A stretch of 64,000 nt of DNA from Trochalopteron elliotii (lineage: Eukaryota > Chordata > Aves > Passeriformes > Leiothrichidae). The notes under the pieces were generated by a model. The model saw nothing but the letters and a program-made list of their open reading frames with translations, ran no database searches and was not told the origin of the DNA. Position numbers and translations under genes: made by a program. The DNA lies in the NCBI GenBank assembly GCA_024734555.1, contig JANPWX010019802.1, forward strand, positions 881,342-945,341, written 5' to 3'. The stretch's first letter is position 1, and every line of letters begins with the position of its first letter. Below, piece by piece: positions 12,101 to 27,100 of this stretch.

Positions 12101-15100
12101 ACCAGAGAACAAGTAAGAGGTGCAAAAACCATAATGAGTATCATGCTGAAACAAAGACCAATCACAAAACCTTCAAGTTCTCCTTTATCTGATGGGAAAC
12201 AGAAAGCTTGAATCAGATTTATGGTGTTAAGTACAGAAAGACCTTACTAACTTCATGAGAGAAATATTTCAAACAGAAGTCGAAGCCAACTTTACACGTG
12301 TTCTGGAATTTAAGTAAAATCTCGTTAAAACTAAACCTGGTATTCCTAGCAGAGTGTGAGATTTTCAGGTTTGTATTTTTAAGATATCTAGGTATCATAG
12401 AGTCACAGAATGGTCTGGATTTGAAGGGATGTCTGAAAATCATCTATTTCAATCCCCTGCTACAGCAGGTTCACGTAAAGCAGGTGACACAGGATTGCAT
12501 CCAGGCAGGTTTTGAGTACCTCTGTTCCTGTACTCTACCACTCTCACACTAAAGAAGTTCTTCATCATGTTCAGGTGGAGATTCCTGTATTTCAGTTGAT
12601 GCTCATTGTTTCTTGTTGTACCATTGGAAACCACAGCAAAGAGTCTGGCCCCATCCTCCTGACACTTGCCCTTAGGGTATTTGTATAGATTCATAAGATC
12701 CCCTCTCTGTTGCTTCTTCTCCAAAAGAAAAAGGCCAAGCTCTCTCAGCCTTCCCTGGTTAGTAACATGCCCTAGTTCCCTAAACACCTTTGCAATCCTC
12801 CACTGGACCCACTCCAGGAGCTCCATGTCTGCCTTGTCCTGAGGAGCCCAGAGCTGGACACAGCACTCCAGGTGAGGCCTCACCAGGACTGAGCACAGGG
12901 GCAGGATCACCTTCCATGACCTGCTGGCAATGCTCTTCCTAATGTCCCCAGGATCCCACTGGCCTTCTTGGCCACCAGGACACACTGCTGGCTCATGGAC
13001 AGCTTGTTGTCCACCAGGACCCCCAGGTCCTTCTCCTCAGAGCTGCTGCCCAGCAGGTCAGCCCAAGGCTGTGCTGGAGCCTGGGGTTGTTCTTCCCCAG
13101 GTGCAGGACCCTGCACTTGCCTTTGCTGAATTTCAGATGGTTCTTCTCTGCCCATCTCTCCAAAACCTGTCAATTGTTTTTTTTCACCCTATGCTGTTAT
13201 GTGAGCTCTGGCTTGTTTAATAGGTCAGGACCCTCATGCATGTCTGACAAAATAAGAAACTATTTGAGTGAAAGTGTCTGTTAATCTATTCCAGGATTTA
13301 CTAGTAATGTTTGGAAGTTTTCTTGGTTGGTTGGTTAGTTTTGGGTTTTTTGGGGGTGCTTTTTTTTGGTTGGGTTTTTTTGGGGGGGTTTTGTGTGGTT
13401 TTTTGATTGGTTTTGGTTTGTTTGTTTGGGGTTTTGTTTTGCTCGGGATTTTTTTTATTTGGTTGGGTTTGTTTTATTCTAGGGTTTTTTTGGGAAGTCA
13501 TACATGGTCCTGATAGCAATTACACCGTTTGTGTATCTGGTTGGTGTCCATGCTTTACCTTTTAAGATCATTAGGACCACTTTATTTGTAATCAGCCATT
13601 TGTCAATTCTTGATGCAAACCTATGTCTCCTATTGCCTCTTAACACTTGCCTGAGTTACTTTCTATCAATATTCCAGTCACCTAAAGAGGTGAAAGTGTT
13701 TGAGAGGTTAATGAAGGTTGATAAAATGCTCAGGCTAACACAGGAACTGAAACTGACTGTGTTGTTAAGAGTGAGTCAGTGTAGAGGTCTTTTTCATAGA
13801 TGGAGACATCAAAAGTTTGAAAATAGTGCCAGTAGAGTGTGGTAAGTTCATGATTGTGTTACTGACATTGACAAACCATATTTGCAAAAAAAGCCACTTG
13901 CTTTTTCTTTTTCTACCCCACCCATTCCCCAACAGAAAGGTGGCGGGGGGGGGGGGGGAGGGGGGTTGTGTGTGTTTTTGGGGGTTTTGTTTGTTTGTTT
14001 TTGGGTTTTTTTGTTTACCAAACAGCTACATAATATTAAAAACTAATCTGGAAAACTGCGAATTGCTTTGTTGCTGAAATTTGTTTTTTATAGCAAAGAA
14101 AACTGAGATTCTTCTAATGGATTAAATAACCTGTGAAATGTTTGGAGAGTGCAAAAATAGTGAATATAATGTTTAAGTTCAGTGTAATTACTCGAATTTT
14201 TAAAATGTATTAATTTCACTCCGCATTTTTGTTACATTACTGAAAAATTGAATACTCTCCAAATATATATTTGATAGGATGAGTGAAATAGAGTCCTGAA
14301 AAAAAGCACCAGGGAGAGACTTTAATATTTTGTGTTGACAGGAGAAAGTTTTCTGTGAGGGGAAGAGGAGTGCAAACCCTGTTGATTTCAAGGAAGATTT
14401 TAAATTTCTTTTGTTTTTATCTCTGCTTTACATTTTTGACTGTTCAGTTGTATGGTTTTATACCTTCTTCACTTAATACAAAAATCTGCTGTGGGGAGCA
14501 ACCATTTCCACACTTCTGTCTCTGAATATCACAGGTTACTGATACCATCTTAGCATGTTCTTTTCTTTTTCTACTTAGAAATCTTCATTAAGGGAAGCTG
14601 TGGTCAAACAACAAAAAAAAATAATCTGTTACAGTGTTAGTTTTAGTTTAACTAATGAGGTATTAAAAATGTTTGAAAGACTAAGTTTAGCCAACCCTAT
14701 ATGATTTTAAGATTTTTAGACTTTTTAAATGTTACCATACTGGTCTTAGCCTATCCAGGCACATCTGAGAAAAGCAAACTTTTGCCAGTGAACTAAAGGA
14801 CCTGTTATTTAAAATATACTTAAATTATCAGGAAGCAAAAGATACTTTGATTAGTATTCACCAACCTTTGGAACAATTGAAAGGTACTTAATCTTTTATT
14901 TTTGCGGTTAATGCCTCAGGAAGCCAATTTTATGTGATTGCTCAGGATTTTGCCAAGAGCAGATGATTGAACATTACTAGTCACAGGCAGAAACTTCACC
15001 TGCTGAAATCTAGACAGTAGTTTTCAATACATAAAGATATGTGCACATAGTTAGAACAAAAAGGTCAGAGAAGGTTTCAGAGATGAAGAACCCTAGCTAA

Positions 15101-18100
15101 GTCTTCTCTGTATACTAGGTAATGAAATACAGACAGAGTAGTTCTGTGACACAAAGTTTACCTCTTGCAGAGGAACAACTTTTTGTGTTTGCTCTCAGTA
15201 ACTGAGGATTGAATAATAAATCCTGTGAGTGAGCATAGAGAGAGCATAAAACAAAGATTCATGCAGGGTAATGCAGATGCATAGATAGTTCCACAGTACC
15301 ATATTTTGGAGTGCTGAAAGGTCGTGAAAGAGTCAGGGGTCCTTCTCCAGCATTAGTGAATCCTGAAATCTGCACACGATAGGTGGTCTTTTCCTTCAGT
15401 CCAGTAAGATGGTAACTTGTGATAGAAGAGTTGAGAGTAACAGCTGAAATGCAAAAGGTTTGAGGAGATGATTAGATGAACTCTCAGGGCTGAGCATGTA
15501 TCAGTGTAGCTTAGTGGGGAAGAGGCAAAATTTCAGTGCCCTGACCCTCATCTCTAGGAAACCAGACCAGACCAGATGTTCTTTGGATGAGTATAAGATT
15601 TCTCCAAAATATTTATGTTCATTTTAAATCCAGAGGTTAAAAGCATGAGCTTCTAACACACACCAAGGCTGTATGCACTTTGTATGGCCAGGTTTTGGTA
15701 GCAGGGGTGCTACAGGGGTGGCTTCTGTGAGAAGCTGCCAGAAGCTTCCCATGTCCAACAGATCCAATCCCCTGCTGGCCAAGGCTGAGCCAATTAGAAA
15801 TGGTGGTAATGCCTCTGTGGTAGATTTGAGAAGGAAAAATTTACTGTGGAAGTACAATTACAGCCAGAGAAGAGGAGTGGGGTGAGAATATGTGAGAGGA
15901 ACAGCCCTGCAGACACCAGGGTGGGTGAAGAAGAGACAGGAGCTGCTCCAGACACCAGAGCTGAGGTTCAGACCTGGTGCAGACCATGGTGAGGCAGCTG
16001 TGCCCCTGCAGCCATGGAGGTTCCTGGGGATGCAGAGATCCACCTGTAGCTGCTGGAGGAGACTCAGGGCAGGTGGATGTCTGAGATAAGGCTGTGACCC
16101 TGTGAGAGGCCTGTGCCAAAATGGGCTCCTGACAGGGACCTCCAGACCCATGGAGAGAGGAGCCCATGCTGGAGCAGGTTTCCTGGCAGGGCTTGTGACC
16201 CTGTGGGAGATCTATGCTGGGGCATGCTGTGCCTGAAGGACTTCATCCTGTAGGAAGTGAACACTGTGAATGTTGCAGCAGTTAGTAAAGAACTGTAGGC
16301 CATGGGATGGACTCGTGCTGGAGAAGCTCATGGAGAACTGTCTCCCATGGGAGGCAACCCACGGGGGAGCAGGAGAAGGACTCTTCTCCCTGAACAATGG
16401 CAGAAACAATCTGTGATGAATTGACTGTAACTCCCTGTCTGTGTCGCCCTGTGCTGCTGGTGGGGAAATGCTAGAGTCTGGGGAGGAGGGAGTGGTGGAG
16501 AAAGCTGTTTTGAAGGTTTGTTTTACTTGTCATTCTCCTCCTCTGAATTTCATTGACAATAAATATCAATAATTTCCCCAAGTCGAGCCTGTTTTGCCCA
16601 TACAGTAGCCTGTGATCTCTCCTAGTCCTTATCTCAACTCATGAATGTTTCATTACATTTTCTCTCCCCTGTTCACTTGCAGAGGGGATAGAGTGGCTCT
16701 GGCAGCCAGTGGCTCTGGTATCCAGCCAGGGTCAAACCATCACAGGTGATGAATACAGAAGGTTGTGTATACTTCATGAGAGGAAAATATATCTAACATT
16801 CTGAACAATTGTTTTTATGTTGGCAGTAACAGCAACTAGGCCTTATCATAAACTTGCACTCCAGTTGTCAGTAGTTGAGTAGTTGCTCAGCTTGATTTAT
16901 GCCAGTGCTATTACTCATCATTCAGTACAGAATCAGGGCTGTGCTTTCTGCTTTACCTGCTTTTTGGGGTTTTCAGCTCACCCTTTCTTTTCTGATGGAC
17001 TTTTTTTCTTGGCTAGAATAATGTAAAAACAGCCATGTTGTAAGGATGCCTTTAATGGGGCAGAAATTACTTTTCAAGTTTGTCTCTGTGGACTTAAGAT
17101 CTTCACGGAAGTGGATGTGATGCTGTAGTCTATGGACTTCCTTCCCCTTAATTCTCCAGTAAAATTATATTTCCTGCCTGGAAAACATGGCAATTGGGTG
17201 CCATGTCACTGCTGTATTGACTGGTTTAGGCAAAGGGGAAAAAAAAGAAATTATGTTCAGTCCTGGATGTTCCCGTTCTGCCTCCTCTTGTGATTTCAGA
17301 TAGGTATTTGAAGTGGAATAGAATCTCCAGAAGATTTTTTATGGTTCTCTAAAGGCATAGACCAACATGCATTATAGAACTCTTACCATCTCCTTTTGTC
17401 AGCTCTTAGGTGATATTTGTCTTTCCTAGCATGTCTTCAATTTTTTTAGAAAGTCAGTATGTACAAAGTTAATGTATTATTACTTATGGAAAAGGGACTT
17501 TCCACTCTACACCAGAAAGAAAATATTTATCAAAAGAATATGGGAGTATTTTTAAAATTGAAAACTCAAGTGGTTTCAATTCACAACTATTAACTTATTC
17601 CAATGTGTACAAGTTTCATCAGTTGTTGTTTGTTAAGGTTGGAAAGACCTTTGAGGTTATCAAGTCCAAACTTAGACATAAAAGCTACCAATTTAAGAAA
17701 TTGTGTCAAAAATTAAATTAAATTTATAATGGTGTCTTTGGAAACAGGTAAGAAATACAAAATGTTAATTGAGTTGAAAAATGAAATATAGCATGTCTTC
17801 CATCTTACAGAAAGGCTCAGGATTCACCAAGCTTGGATGAGGTGCAATGAAACATAAAAGTGTTGTGACTGAAATCACAACACTGAAAATGTATGTCTTC
17901 CTTTAAGTGTCCCTAGAGAATTCTGCTGTAGTCTTAGAAATGTAATTTTTAAGGAAATTGCAATATTGAATTGGAGATAATATCTAGAAAATCCTAAGTG
18001 TTTGTGGGAGCATCTAGAGCATTAAAAGTCTAACCAGGAGCTGACCTTTGAGAGCAGAACATTCAATTTACACAGAAATCATAAACAACTCAGTAGACTT

Positions 18101-21100
18101 AATGGTCTGAATGAATCTTTCTTTTCACAGCCCTGAGCTGCTGCTTTGTTCTGGCAATGGTGACTTACCTGGAGACTTTTTGTTGGATGAGTCTGTGTAA
18201 CTGATCTTGTATCCCTGGAGGAAGCCCCAGAGGTCTTCTGCAGCTATTTTGGTCCACTTCACAAGTGCAGAATGTTTTGTGATATTCAGAATTGTCACAT
18301 TAGCGGGACCGGCCTTAGGAACTTAAAAAAACAGATATTTGAGTTCTGCATCAGTATCTATTCAATAGACATACAAGACTGAAACCTGGCTGTTTCCAAG
18401 AGAGTTCTTGTCAGTTTCTAGATGCTATAAATACAATGTAAAGGATGCAAGAGAAAGGCAAAATCACGTAAACACCCCCCACTTGAAGCAATACCAAAGT
18501 AGGTAGAAATTGTTACTGTCTCATTATGAATATTTTACTCCAGTAGAAACAGCCATACTAATTTCAACTTGTAATATAAGACACTATAAAATTAGGATTG
18601 GAAAATCTGATTTAATTCAAATTTGAACCACATGGGTATGAGACTCACTTTCTGTTATTTTTGGTAATGTCACACATAATAAAAATATTTCTGTGGACTT
18701 GTCAGTAAGGAACAGCCTTCAGGTCATTCACTGCCAGGACATAACTGCTAAGAATAAAGGCTGTTTAGTCACCTGGAAAAGAAATTTTATGTAGCCTTCC
18801 TTTTATTGCTGCAAATAGGAAACAAGAAGAAATATAGAGAGTGAGGTCATGCAAAGGGGAGGAATACCTCCTTCAACGGAGTAAAAGTGGGTCACTCCAA
18901 AAGTCTTTTCATGTCCTATGAAACTTTCACACTGACACACATCAGAAGCATGTACCACTATTTTGTACAACTTATATGGCTGGAAATTGTCTGGAAAACA
19001 AATAAAGGTATGTCAGGGTTTACTGAAAAGATATAAATTATAAAGAAGAAGAGGAAAGGCAACAGCTTCATATATTTTCTATATAGTTCTTGCTTTCTGA
19101 GACTCATAGCATAGCATAAGTGTATAGTGCTTTACATTGAGTGCAAAATATGTACATCCTTCTTCAATGTCTCTAGATGCTTTATGGAAACCATTTCAAA
19201 GCCAGAACAGGACATAACATGGGTTTTCTTTCAAAAGATGACAGATGTGTTTATAGTCTCCCTACGGGAGCCTTTATATGGTGAAAGAGAAATTGGGAAC
19301 TAAAATGGCTGTAGTTATCTTATTTCAGGGATAGGTTTTTCCCACTCAGCTCGAATATATAAGCCCAAGCAAAAAAACTAGATGTAACTAGGTTTTTTGT
19401 GCCTAGATGGCACTACAGATGTTGCAGAAGGACCAAGGTAAACAGTGCACTCCCTAGAAGACTTTGTAGAACTCTGAAGATAAATGTTCTCTTTTGTACA
19501 TAAAAACCAGTGCTGAATGGTCTTTGCAAGTGTTACCTACGTGATTTTAATCAAGATTTTCAATGTCTGTTCCATAAAAACATCCCTGACTGAAGCCCAT
19601 TATGTCTAGCATCGTAAGCAGAATAGTGGAGTTGAGAACTTAGGCTTTGACAAGTATTGGTATAAATATTTGACACATTGGTATAAAAATAGAAATTAAT
19701 CTTAGGGAGTCTGTAACAGAGTGGTTTATATTGAAAGATAAGCTTATCTAGGTACAAGATGAAAGGCTTTTTGTAAGCCAGTAATGAGTATGTCTGCATG
19801 TGGACAAGGAGAGACATTGTACCAGTATCTGAGCTGCATTTATTGCCCAACAGTATCCAGAAAAACCCAAATGAAAAGTCTCCTTTTTATCTGCCTTAGT
19901 GTTGCTAAGCATTAGATGATGACTCAGTACTGGACAAATATTAAGAGCTGTACTTATCTGGATGGATCTTCACTTTGCCCTTAAAAACAGAACAAAACCC
20001 CTACTCTGCCCAACCAAAAATAACCAAGAAATGAAAGGGTGCCTCCATAGGAGGTGTGGTGGTTGCTGTTACCTAATGTGAAATTTCTGGTAGTTGTAGT
20101 TATTATTTTCATTTGCATATCCTCTTCACCAGTGCCCCAGTCAACCACAAAACATTTTGGATTGTATTCTGGAGTCCATGTGATGACTGCATTACTTCCC
20201 TGGCTTTCAACATGAATTTGACCAGGCAAGTCTGTGAACAAATATACAAATTAAAGGTCAATAAACAGGAAAGCAGTTTTCTCCCCTATTGTTCTTTCTT
20301 TCTCCATTTTACTCTGATATTTTTAAAAGATTATTCATTAAGCTGTTATCACAGCAAGTGACTTACTTATCATAGTAAGGTTTACACTAGTATTTAAAAA
20401 GAAGAAACTTACATTTACTACTTTGTAGTGGTGTCTGGGGGCTACAGTGTTGAATGCTATTCAATACTTTTCCTGATTTCTGATTTTTGGAATTAATTGG
20501 CTGTTCCAAGCCTCAGGAAAAAGTCTAAGGGTGTTGCTAAATAACCTCCTGTGAGCTGCTAGTAGCTGCTATATGTAGGGTAAAACTCAGAGAGTGAGCA
20601 GGGGTGGAGGAGAAGGAGCTAATGATAGATCATAGCTAGATTGTTTCAGATTTCATTTGAATTTTCTGAAGGGATCTTGAAGATTTTGACACTTAAAAAG
20701 ACAGACCATCAAAGCAGGAAAGACCTCCTGACTGATACTAAGGAGGGAAAAGGGCAACCTGTCATTTTGAGGTAGGAAGTGGACCTTGTGAGAGACATGA
20801 ACATTCTGCATTTTATCTCCTCTCTGGAAACAAATACAAGAAAGGCAAATTATTTCTGAGGGAGTTGTGGTTGTCTGATGGAGCTGGGGCTGTCTGAGAT
20901 GGCTGGGGTTGTTTATCCTGAAGAAAAGGAGGCTCAGGGGAGACCTTACCACTCCCTACACCTGCCTGAAAGGAGGCTGTAGCCAAGTAGGAGATGGTCT
21001 CTTCTCCCAAGCAATAAGCCAAAGGACAAGAGACACAGTCCTAAGTTGTGCCAGGGGAGGTTTAGGCTCAACGTGAGAAGGAATTTCTTCACAGAAAGAG

Positions 21101-24100
21101 AGACTGGGCCTTGCAATGGGCTGTGCAGGGGCATGGTGGAGTCACTGTTACTAGAGACATCTAAGAAAAGAATGGACGTGTCACTCATTGCCATGGTCTC
21201 GTTTACAGGGTCATAAGTTGGACTCAATGATTTCAGAAGTCTTTTCCAAACTAGTTGATTCTGTGATTCTGTAAAGAAAATTACTGTAGTAGCTGAGAAA
21301 AAGTTGTATAGGCTGAGAAGGAATTCATCTTAAGAATACACTTAATGCAAGTATCCTCTCAGTAATTCATGATAGATACAGAGAAGCTGCACTGAAGTAC
21401 AAACAGAAACAGGTATCTGGAGAGAGCCATGAAATACAGGCTCAGAGGCTCAGTAGACAACCAATTGTCAGTCAAAAGGTGGCCTGAAGTGGTAGGATAT
21501 ATTTTATCAGACAAGAACTAAGGCACTGAAATGTAAGGGCAAAATCAAGTTGTTACCTCTTTGCAAGGAAAAGGAAAACAGCATGAGGGGAGTGTTACAA
21601 AATTCTGGATAAGCAATCATTTGCAGCTATCAACAAGGGTACTTGCAGACTTCTTTACTGTGAATGCTATAGCTTAATTTATAAAAATCTTACTTTGCTA
21701 GGGAGGTTCTTCTTATATTGCAATAAATACACACCTCGAGACTATAATACATGAAACTAGCTTATATTATAAGGAAGACATTACAGAATAAGTCTTATTC
21801 TTTAAATGAAAATACTGCCTATTAAAGCCTGAGAAAAGCTTACATCTTCATTAGAATGTGACATGTACATCCTATCTATTCCTTTTCCTACGTGCCAGTT
21901 AGAGTAACACTGAAATAAAGGACAGTAGCAGGTCTCTTAGAAGTCATTTAGCTCAAAAACTTAGACTTGCACATAGTTCTGTGAACTTCTTTTAAACCAC
22001 TGGCACTGGCTTGATATTGAGGACAGTCCATAAACCATTTTCCTAACTAAATCCAGCACATGGTACTTTCTCCAGCTTGACTAAAAAGGAGGTGCTAAAA
22101 TGAATATTAAATTGCTAGCCTGTTAACTTCTACTGAAGTGTCTTCTTAAGAAACAATTCTGGCTCCAAGTATGTAAAAATATTAGCCTAATAAATATTCA
22201 AGAGAGTGCTTTCACCCATTCCAAAGTCTGTCAAAAGGTAACCTCAGGGACTGGTCATAAGCCTTCCCCACCATTGTGGTGAATAGATGTTAAGGTAAGT
22301 ACCTGTTACAGAGAATTCTGGGACAATGTAGATGGCTCTTGGAGATTCTCCTGCTTCATTATAGGCAGAAATATTAACTCTATAGTAAGCCATGGAGATA
22401 TTAACAAGAATTTCTCTGTCTTTGAGCATGATGTGATTTGCTGGGTGGCTGCAGCTGTTGGGTATTCTTTCCACATTAACAAAATATCCAAGGACATTCT
22501 CACTTTTTGCTACCTAGCAAGGGGAAAAATATTATTATTCTATAAATGCTGTTATGTCCCATGCAGAAAATCAAGAGGAATTTAATTGTATAAACAAAAT
22601 GTACCCTCTAATGATGGGGATATAATCATACTGTTTTAATTAGGTCATTAGGAAGCAATGAAGCAAAGCATTTCCTTAAAGAAGATGCTTAAATTGAGAG
22701 GATTTAAGTATAGGATTAAGAATTTTCCTCAACTGAGATCTTAGTTATGTGTAAGCAATTAGTAACAACAGCAGTGAAGTAGCTGTAACGTTCTCTACAT
22801 TTCAGTGGAACATATCCCTCATTATCAGGAACTTGAAAGTTAATGAGAGGTGTTTAATTGAAACTTATGCCTCTGGGTATCCTCATCTACTAGGGGCTGG
22901 TTGGGTATGTAGTCTCTTTAAAGAGAAATACTAGTAATTATGCTACAAATTTGGAACCTGTTAAATATCCATTGGTAGAAATTTCTGGTGGTGGTTCACT
23001 CATTATTTTACTGTAATAATCTTAATAAGAGATTGGAAAATCAGTACACAGAAATGGAAATTACTGCAATATAGAGAGAAACTTAATACATGAAGGCCTG
23101 TAAATTCTTCAAGGATTATTTCTGATATCAAGATAGATTGTCAGTTATTTCTGGCACAAAATTAGTAGTGTGTAGATACCATGAAGCTGCGAGGTTGGGT
23201 TGTCTTAATGAAATAATTGAATACTTTTGGAGTAACATAGACAGGAAGACATTTAAAAATTTAAAAGGCAGAGACATGTCTTGTGAGGAATTTCATATGA
23301 AGCTGGAAGATCTTAAAATGAAAACATGTTTTTCCCTGGAAAAAAGGAAAGTTTTAGTAATTTTTCAAGATTATAAATGGATGTAATTTTTCCTTGTTAG
23401 TTTCTAGCATCTAAATCATCAGCATATAGATGCAATGAATTCTGCAGCAAATATACAATATCCTTTCACATATCAAATGTAGACTCAATACAATGAGAAA
23501 GTCTGTTTTTTCCTGCAATGCAATAAATAAATAGCATATACATAACAGAAGATATCCAGACTCAAAGTGAACCTTACCTCCCACTTCAGAAAAACACTTC
23601 TTCTTCCTGGAGAGACTTGTGTAGTTACATTATATGATATTCTTGGCTTGTTCATGAGTTCTGGTAAAAATGGAAAAAAATGGAGACATGCGCTCAAATT
23701 AATAACTGTGATGTTCATTTTTTCAAGAGTATCTGAAAATGTTATTCCATATGACACAGAATTTGGAAAAGCCTTTACATTCATATTTATTACCAGTAGG
23801 ATGAAACTACATTTCACTTACTGTGAGGGACCAAAATCTCTTTGCTCCAAACACAAACACAGTTGAGACCATCCCTGGTTATGCATCTGAGCTGAACAAT
23901 GTATGAAGACATAGCATTTAAATTTGAAATGGTGACATTGACATTGCTTCCTAGAGGCACCTAAAAAAAATACATTTATGTAACAGCAATAAAACATTAT
24001 CTTATATTAATTATTTTCTCAGCCTAAGACCGGTCTTCTGACTCAACCGAAAGTAGAGGTTCCTGTCATCAAACAGGAATTACTGCACATTTTAGTCAAG

Positions 24101-27100
24101 GTATTTTCATTCTTTCAAGGCATCACCCTCTTTTTCATGAACTTGTTCTGCTCACTGAGGACAGCAAGTAACCTGGCCTAAATATTACTTTTAAAATCAA
24201 TTAGGCATTACATATACTGAAAAATAAAAATTTACTTAACTCTGAGCCTTGTTAGCATTCTCAAGAACAAGAAGTCAAGGGAAAACTAAATACCAAAAAA
24301 GTCCTTATTTTTAGAAGTGTCATTATGTCTAAATAGATCCACATGGCTGATGTCTTAAACAGCATGACTGGATTGACTATGTGGCTGCCTGTATGCCTTG
24401 GCACTGCAGAAGAGATTTGCACCTGCAGCTGAATATGGCACTGGGGCCCCAGTAACTGTACAGGGAACGGAGTTTTTCTTGAAACAAGAACACCACCCAT
24501 GTCTAAGGAAAACCCTGAGCTGAAAAATACAGAGAAAATAAGAGAAAATATGATAGGAAACTGTGGTTATCACTTAAACTCTTCCCTAAACCCCCCCCAA
24601 AAACAACAAACCCCCACTGTAAGGGGGGCTCTTTTCTTTCAATTTCTGCAGTACTTTATTTTTTAATTAAAGTTAATTAATTAACTTCAGTGGGAGTGTG
24701 CTCACCTCCCCCCCCTTCCACTTCCCCTCCATCCTGACCTTTATTTCCTGTAATCCTGATCAAGTGATAACCACTATCAGCAGTCATAACAGATGTGTCT
24801 GGACCAGCATCTGACTCAAAGTCGATTTGGGGCAGGCAGATGAAAGACATGAAAGACAAGGGCTAATTTTAATAGTTCATCCACCTAATCATAGTTCTGG
24901 TTAAGATTTGACTCAAATCAACTTCAGAAGAAACTAATATTTGAAGTGAGCATACATATATGTCTTTAAGTGTCTCATCATACCCTGTAAACAGTGGACA
25001 GCCCAGAGTCTCTCCTGCACAGCAGTGGGATATACAACAGGATCTCTTGAGCAAGGACACTTCTTAACTTCTTAAGGTTACTCCTCAAGAATGAGAGAGT
25101 ACTCATCTCATCAGATACTTGATGAGTGAATTGGAAATTGATACACTGAAAATTTTAAATCTCAGTTAAGTGATACAAAGGGTTAGTTGTGCACACATAA
25201 TCCTTTAGACATAAACTGTTGGTCAGGTCTGGGGCTAAGTCTGGATCCAGAAGCAACTAGACTTGCAGGGGCTCTGAGAAGAATTTTAGAATGCAAGGGG
25301 AGCCTTTTTTAAAGTATCATGACCCAATTAAAAGGTCTCCCTCATGGCTGTCTCACTCTATTCCCTAAGAAGTAATCAAGTGCTCCTTGCCATCTACTCT
25401 TGTTAAACCCCTGTCACATTTACTATCAAGCTTTGTTAGATTTCTGTTTTACATCAATAAATATATGGCTACTTCTTTCTTATGAGTGAAGGGTAATACT
25501 CTGTCCATGACAACTTAATATCATTTTGCTAACAGAAAATGCGTAGTTGCAAAAAAATCCCACTACCCACAATATTACAGAAAGTCTCCAAATCTCTACA
25601 GAGCAAGAGGGAATTGGGATGGATTTAAAACCCAAATGTTAAACTACGTTACAGGCACATTTATACTACTCTTGATAACCACTGGCTTTATACATCCTCT
25701 GTGCATGAATGGTCATATTCACTTACTCATCTGCAAGTGTAGCCCATGTTTATATTATTAGGAAGAGATTACAGCCTAAATTCATGGCATCAGTTGGGAC
25801 CTGGGGGATAATGAATATTTATGACCTGTCGTCTTCACTCATTCACATCACCCAGTCTCTACTAGTCCTTCACAGTACTCATGTGAATCTCCCATCTCCC
25901 CTGTCCCCAAAACCTGCAGGGCATGCGTTTGTTCTGCTCTTAACCCTCTGTTCTTCCCCATGCCACATACCAGACTGTCTGCACCAGGTTGTCTGTCTAT
26001 TGCACTACTGGGTGGGCTATGCATGGGTAACTGGCTGCCCTAGGATGGTCTGGGACTTGTATGTAAGTGGGCCAGACTTTTCCAAGACCTGCATATTCTT
26101 TCTACTGAGACAAAACATTTCTTACGTAGACCTCTCAAAGTACATCTTCTGAAGTGGCTAAATAAACCAATAGTCAGCTACAAGAGAAATGGGAACAGTC
26201 TTTGGAGACAAAAGGAAGAAAAGGGAGATTTTTGTAGTAAAAAGGAAGCAAAGAGGCTCCTAGGTGAGGAGAGTTTCCCAAGAAGTGGGGACTGTTGCTA
26301 TTTAAACAGTTTTCTTCTTGGGGTTATGTTCTACTTGAAAAAAAAATATTTAAAGCCTGATTAACACATATAAAAATAACAGAGCTTGAAAAACAGACAA
26401 TTTCTGGGACTTAGTGATACAAATCATGCATACATCCCTGCCTGCTGGAGAAGCCTTTGCTTGATATGCTAAATGGGAAAGGGCAGGAAAAGCAGTCACT
26501 GCTGCTACATGCAGACATTATTGAAATTATGACTAATTTACCATCTCTTACGTATTCCCTTTATCTTTGGACTGCCTTGCTGCTGTGTAATATTGCATGT
26601 CCTAAGATGCATCTGGAACTGGTCTTGTATCCCACAACATCCTTCTCTCCAAATGGGATAGTGATGGATTTGGTGGGTAAACTGTTATGTGGATTAGAAA
26701 GTGGTTGGATGGTCACATCCAGAGGGTAGTGGTCAGTGTCTCAGAGTCCCAGTGGACATCAGTGACAAGACGTGTCCATAGTGGGTGTGACCAATGTTAT
26801 TTAATATATTCAGCAATGCCTTAGAGGGGTCAAGTGCACCCTCTGCAAATTTGCAGATGACCCCAAGCTGAGAGGTGCTGTTGACATTCCTGAAGGAGGG
26901 GATGCCATCCAGAGGGACCTGGACAGGCTCCAGAGGTGGATCATGGGAACCTCATAAGGTTTAACAAGAACAAGTGCAGGCACTGCACCTGGGTCAGGGC
27001 AAACCCTGGTACCAGCACAGGCTGGGGATGGACAGATCACAGCAGCCCTGCCCAGAAGGACCTGGGGGTGCTGCTGGTGAGAAGCTGGACATGACCCAGC

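Noticed and set aside
12449..12985. 178-codon minus-strand open frame
   Set aside because: Its sequence ([19 protein letters not shown]) is the C-terminal end of CR1 reverse transcriptase plus 3' UTR, not a host gene.
15841..16409. Minus-strand open frames of 65-108 codons
   Set aside because: They fall inside the solo LTR and reflect its repetitive GC-richer middle.
24261..24573. Possible extra exon inside intron 4
   Set aside because: The open frames do not connect to exon 4 or 5 with matching phase, and exons 4 and 5 already join in frame at a domain-consistent place.
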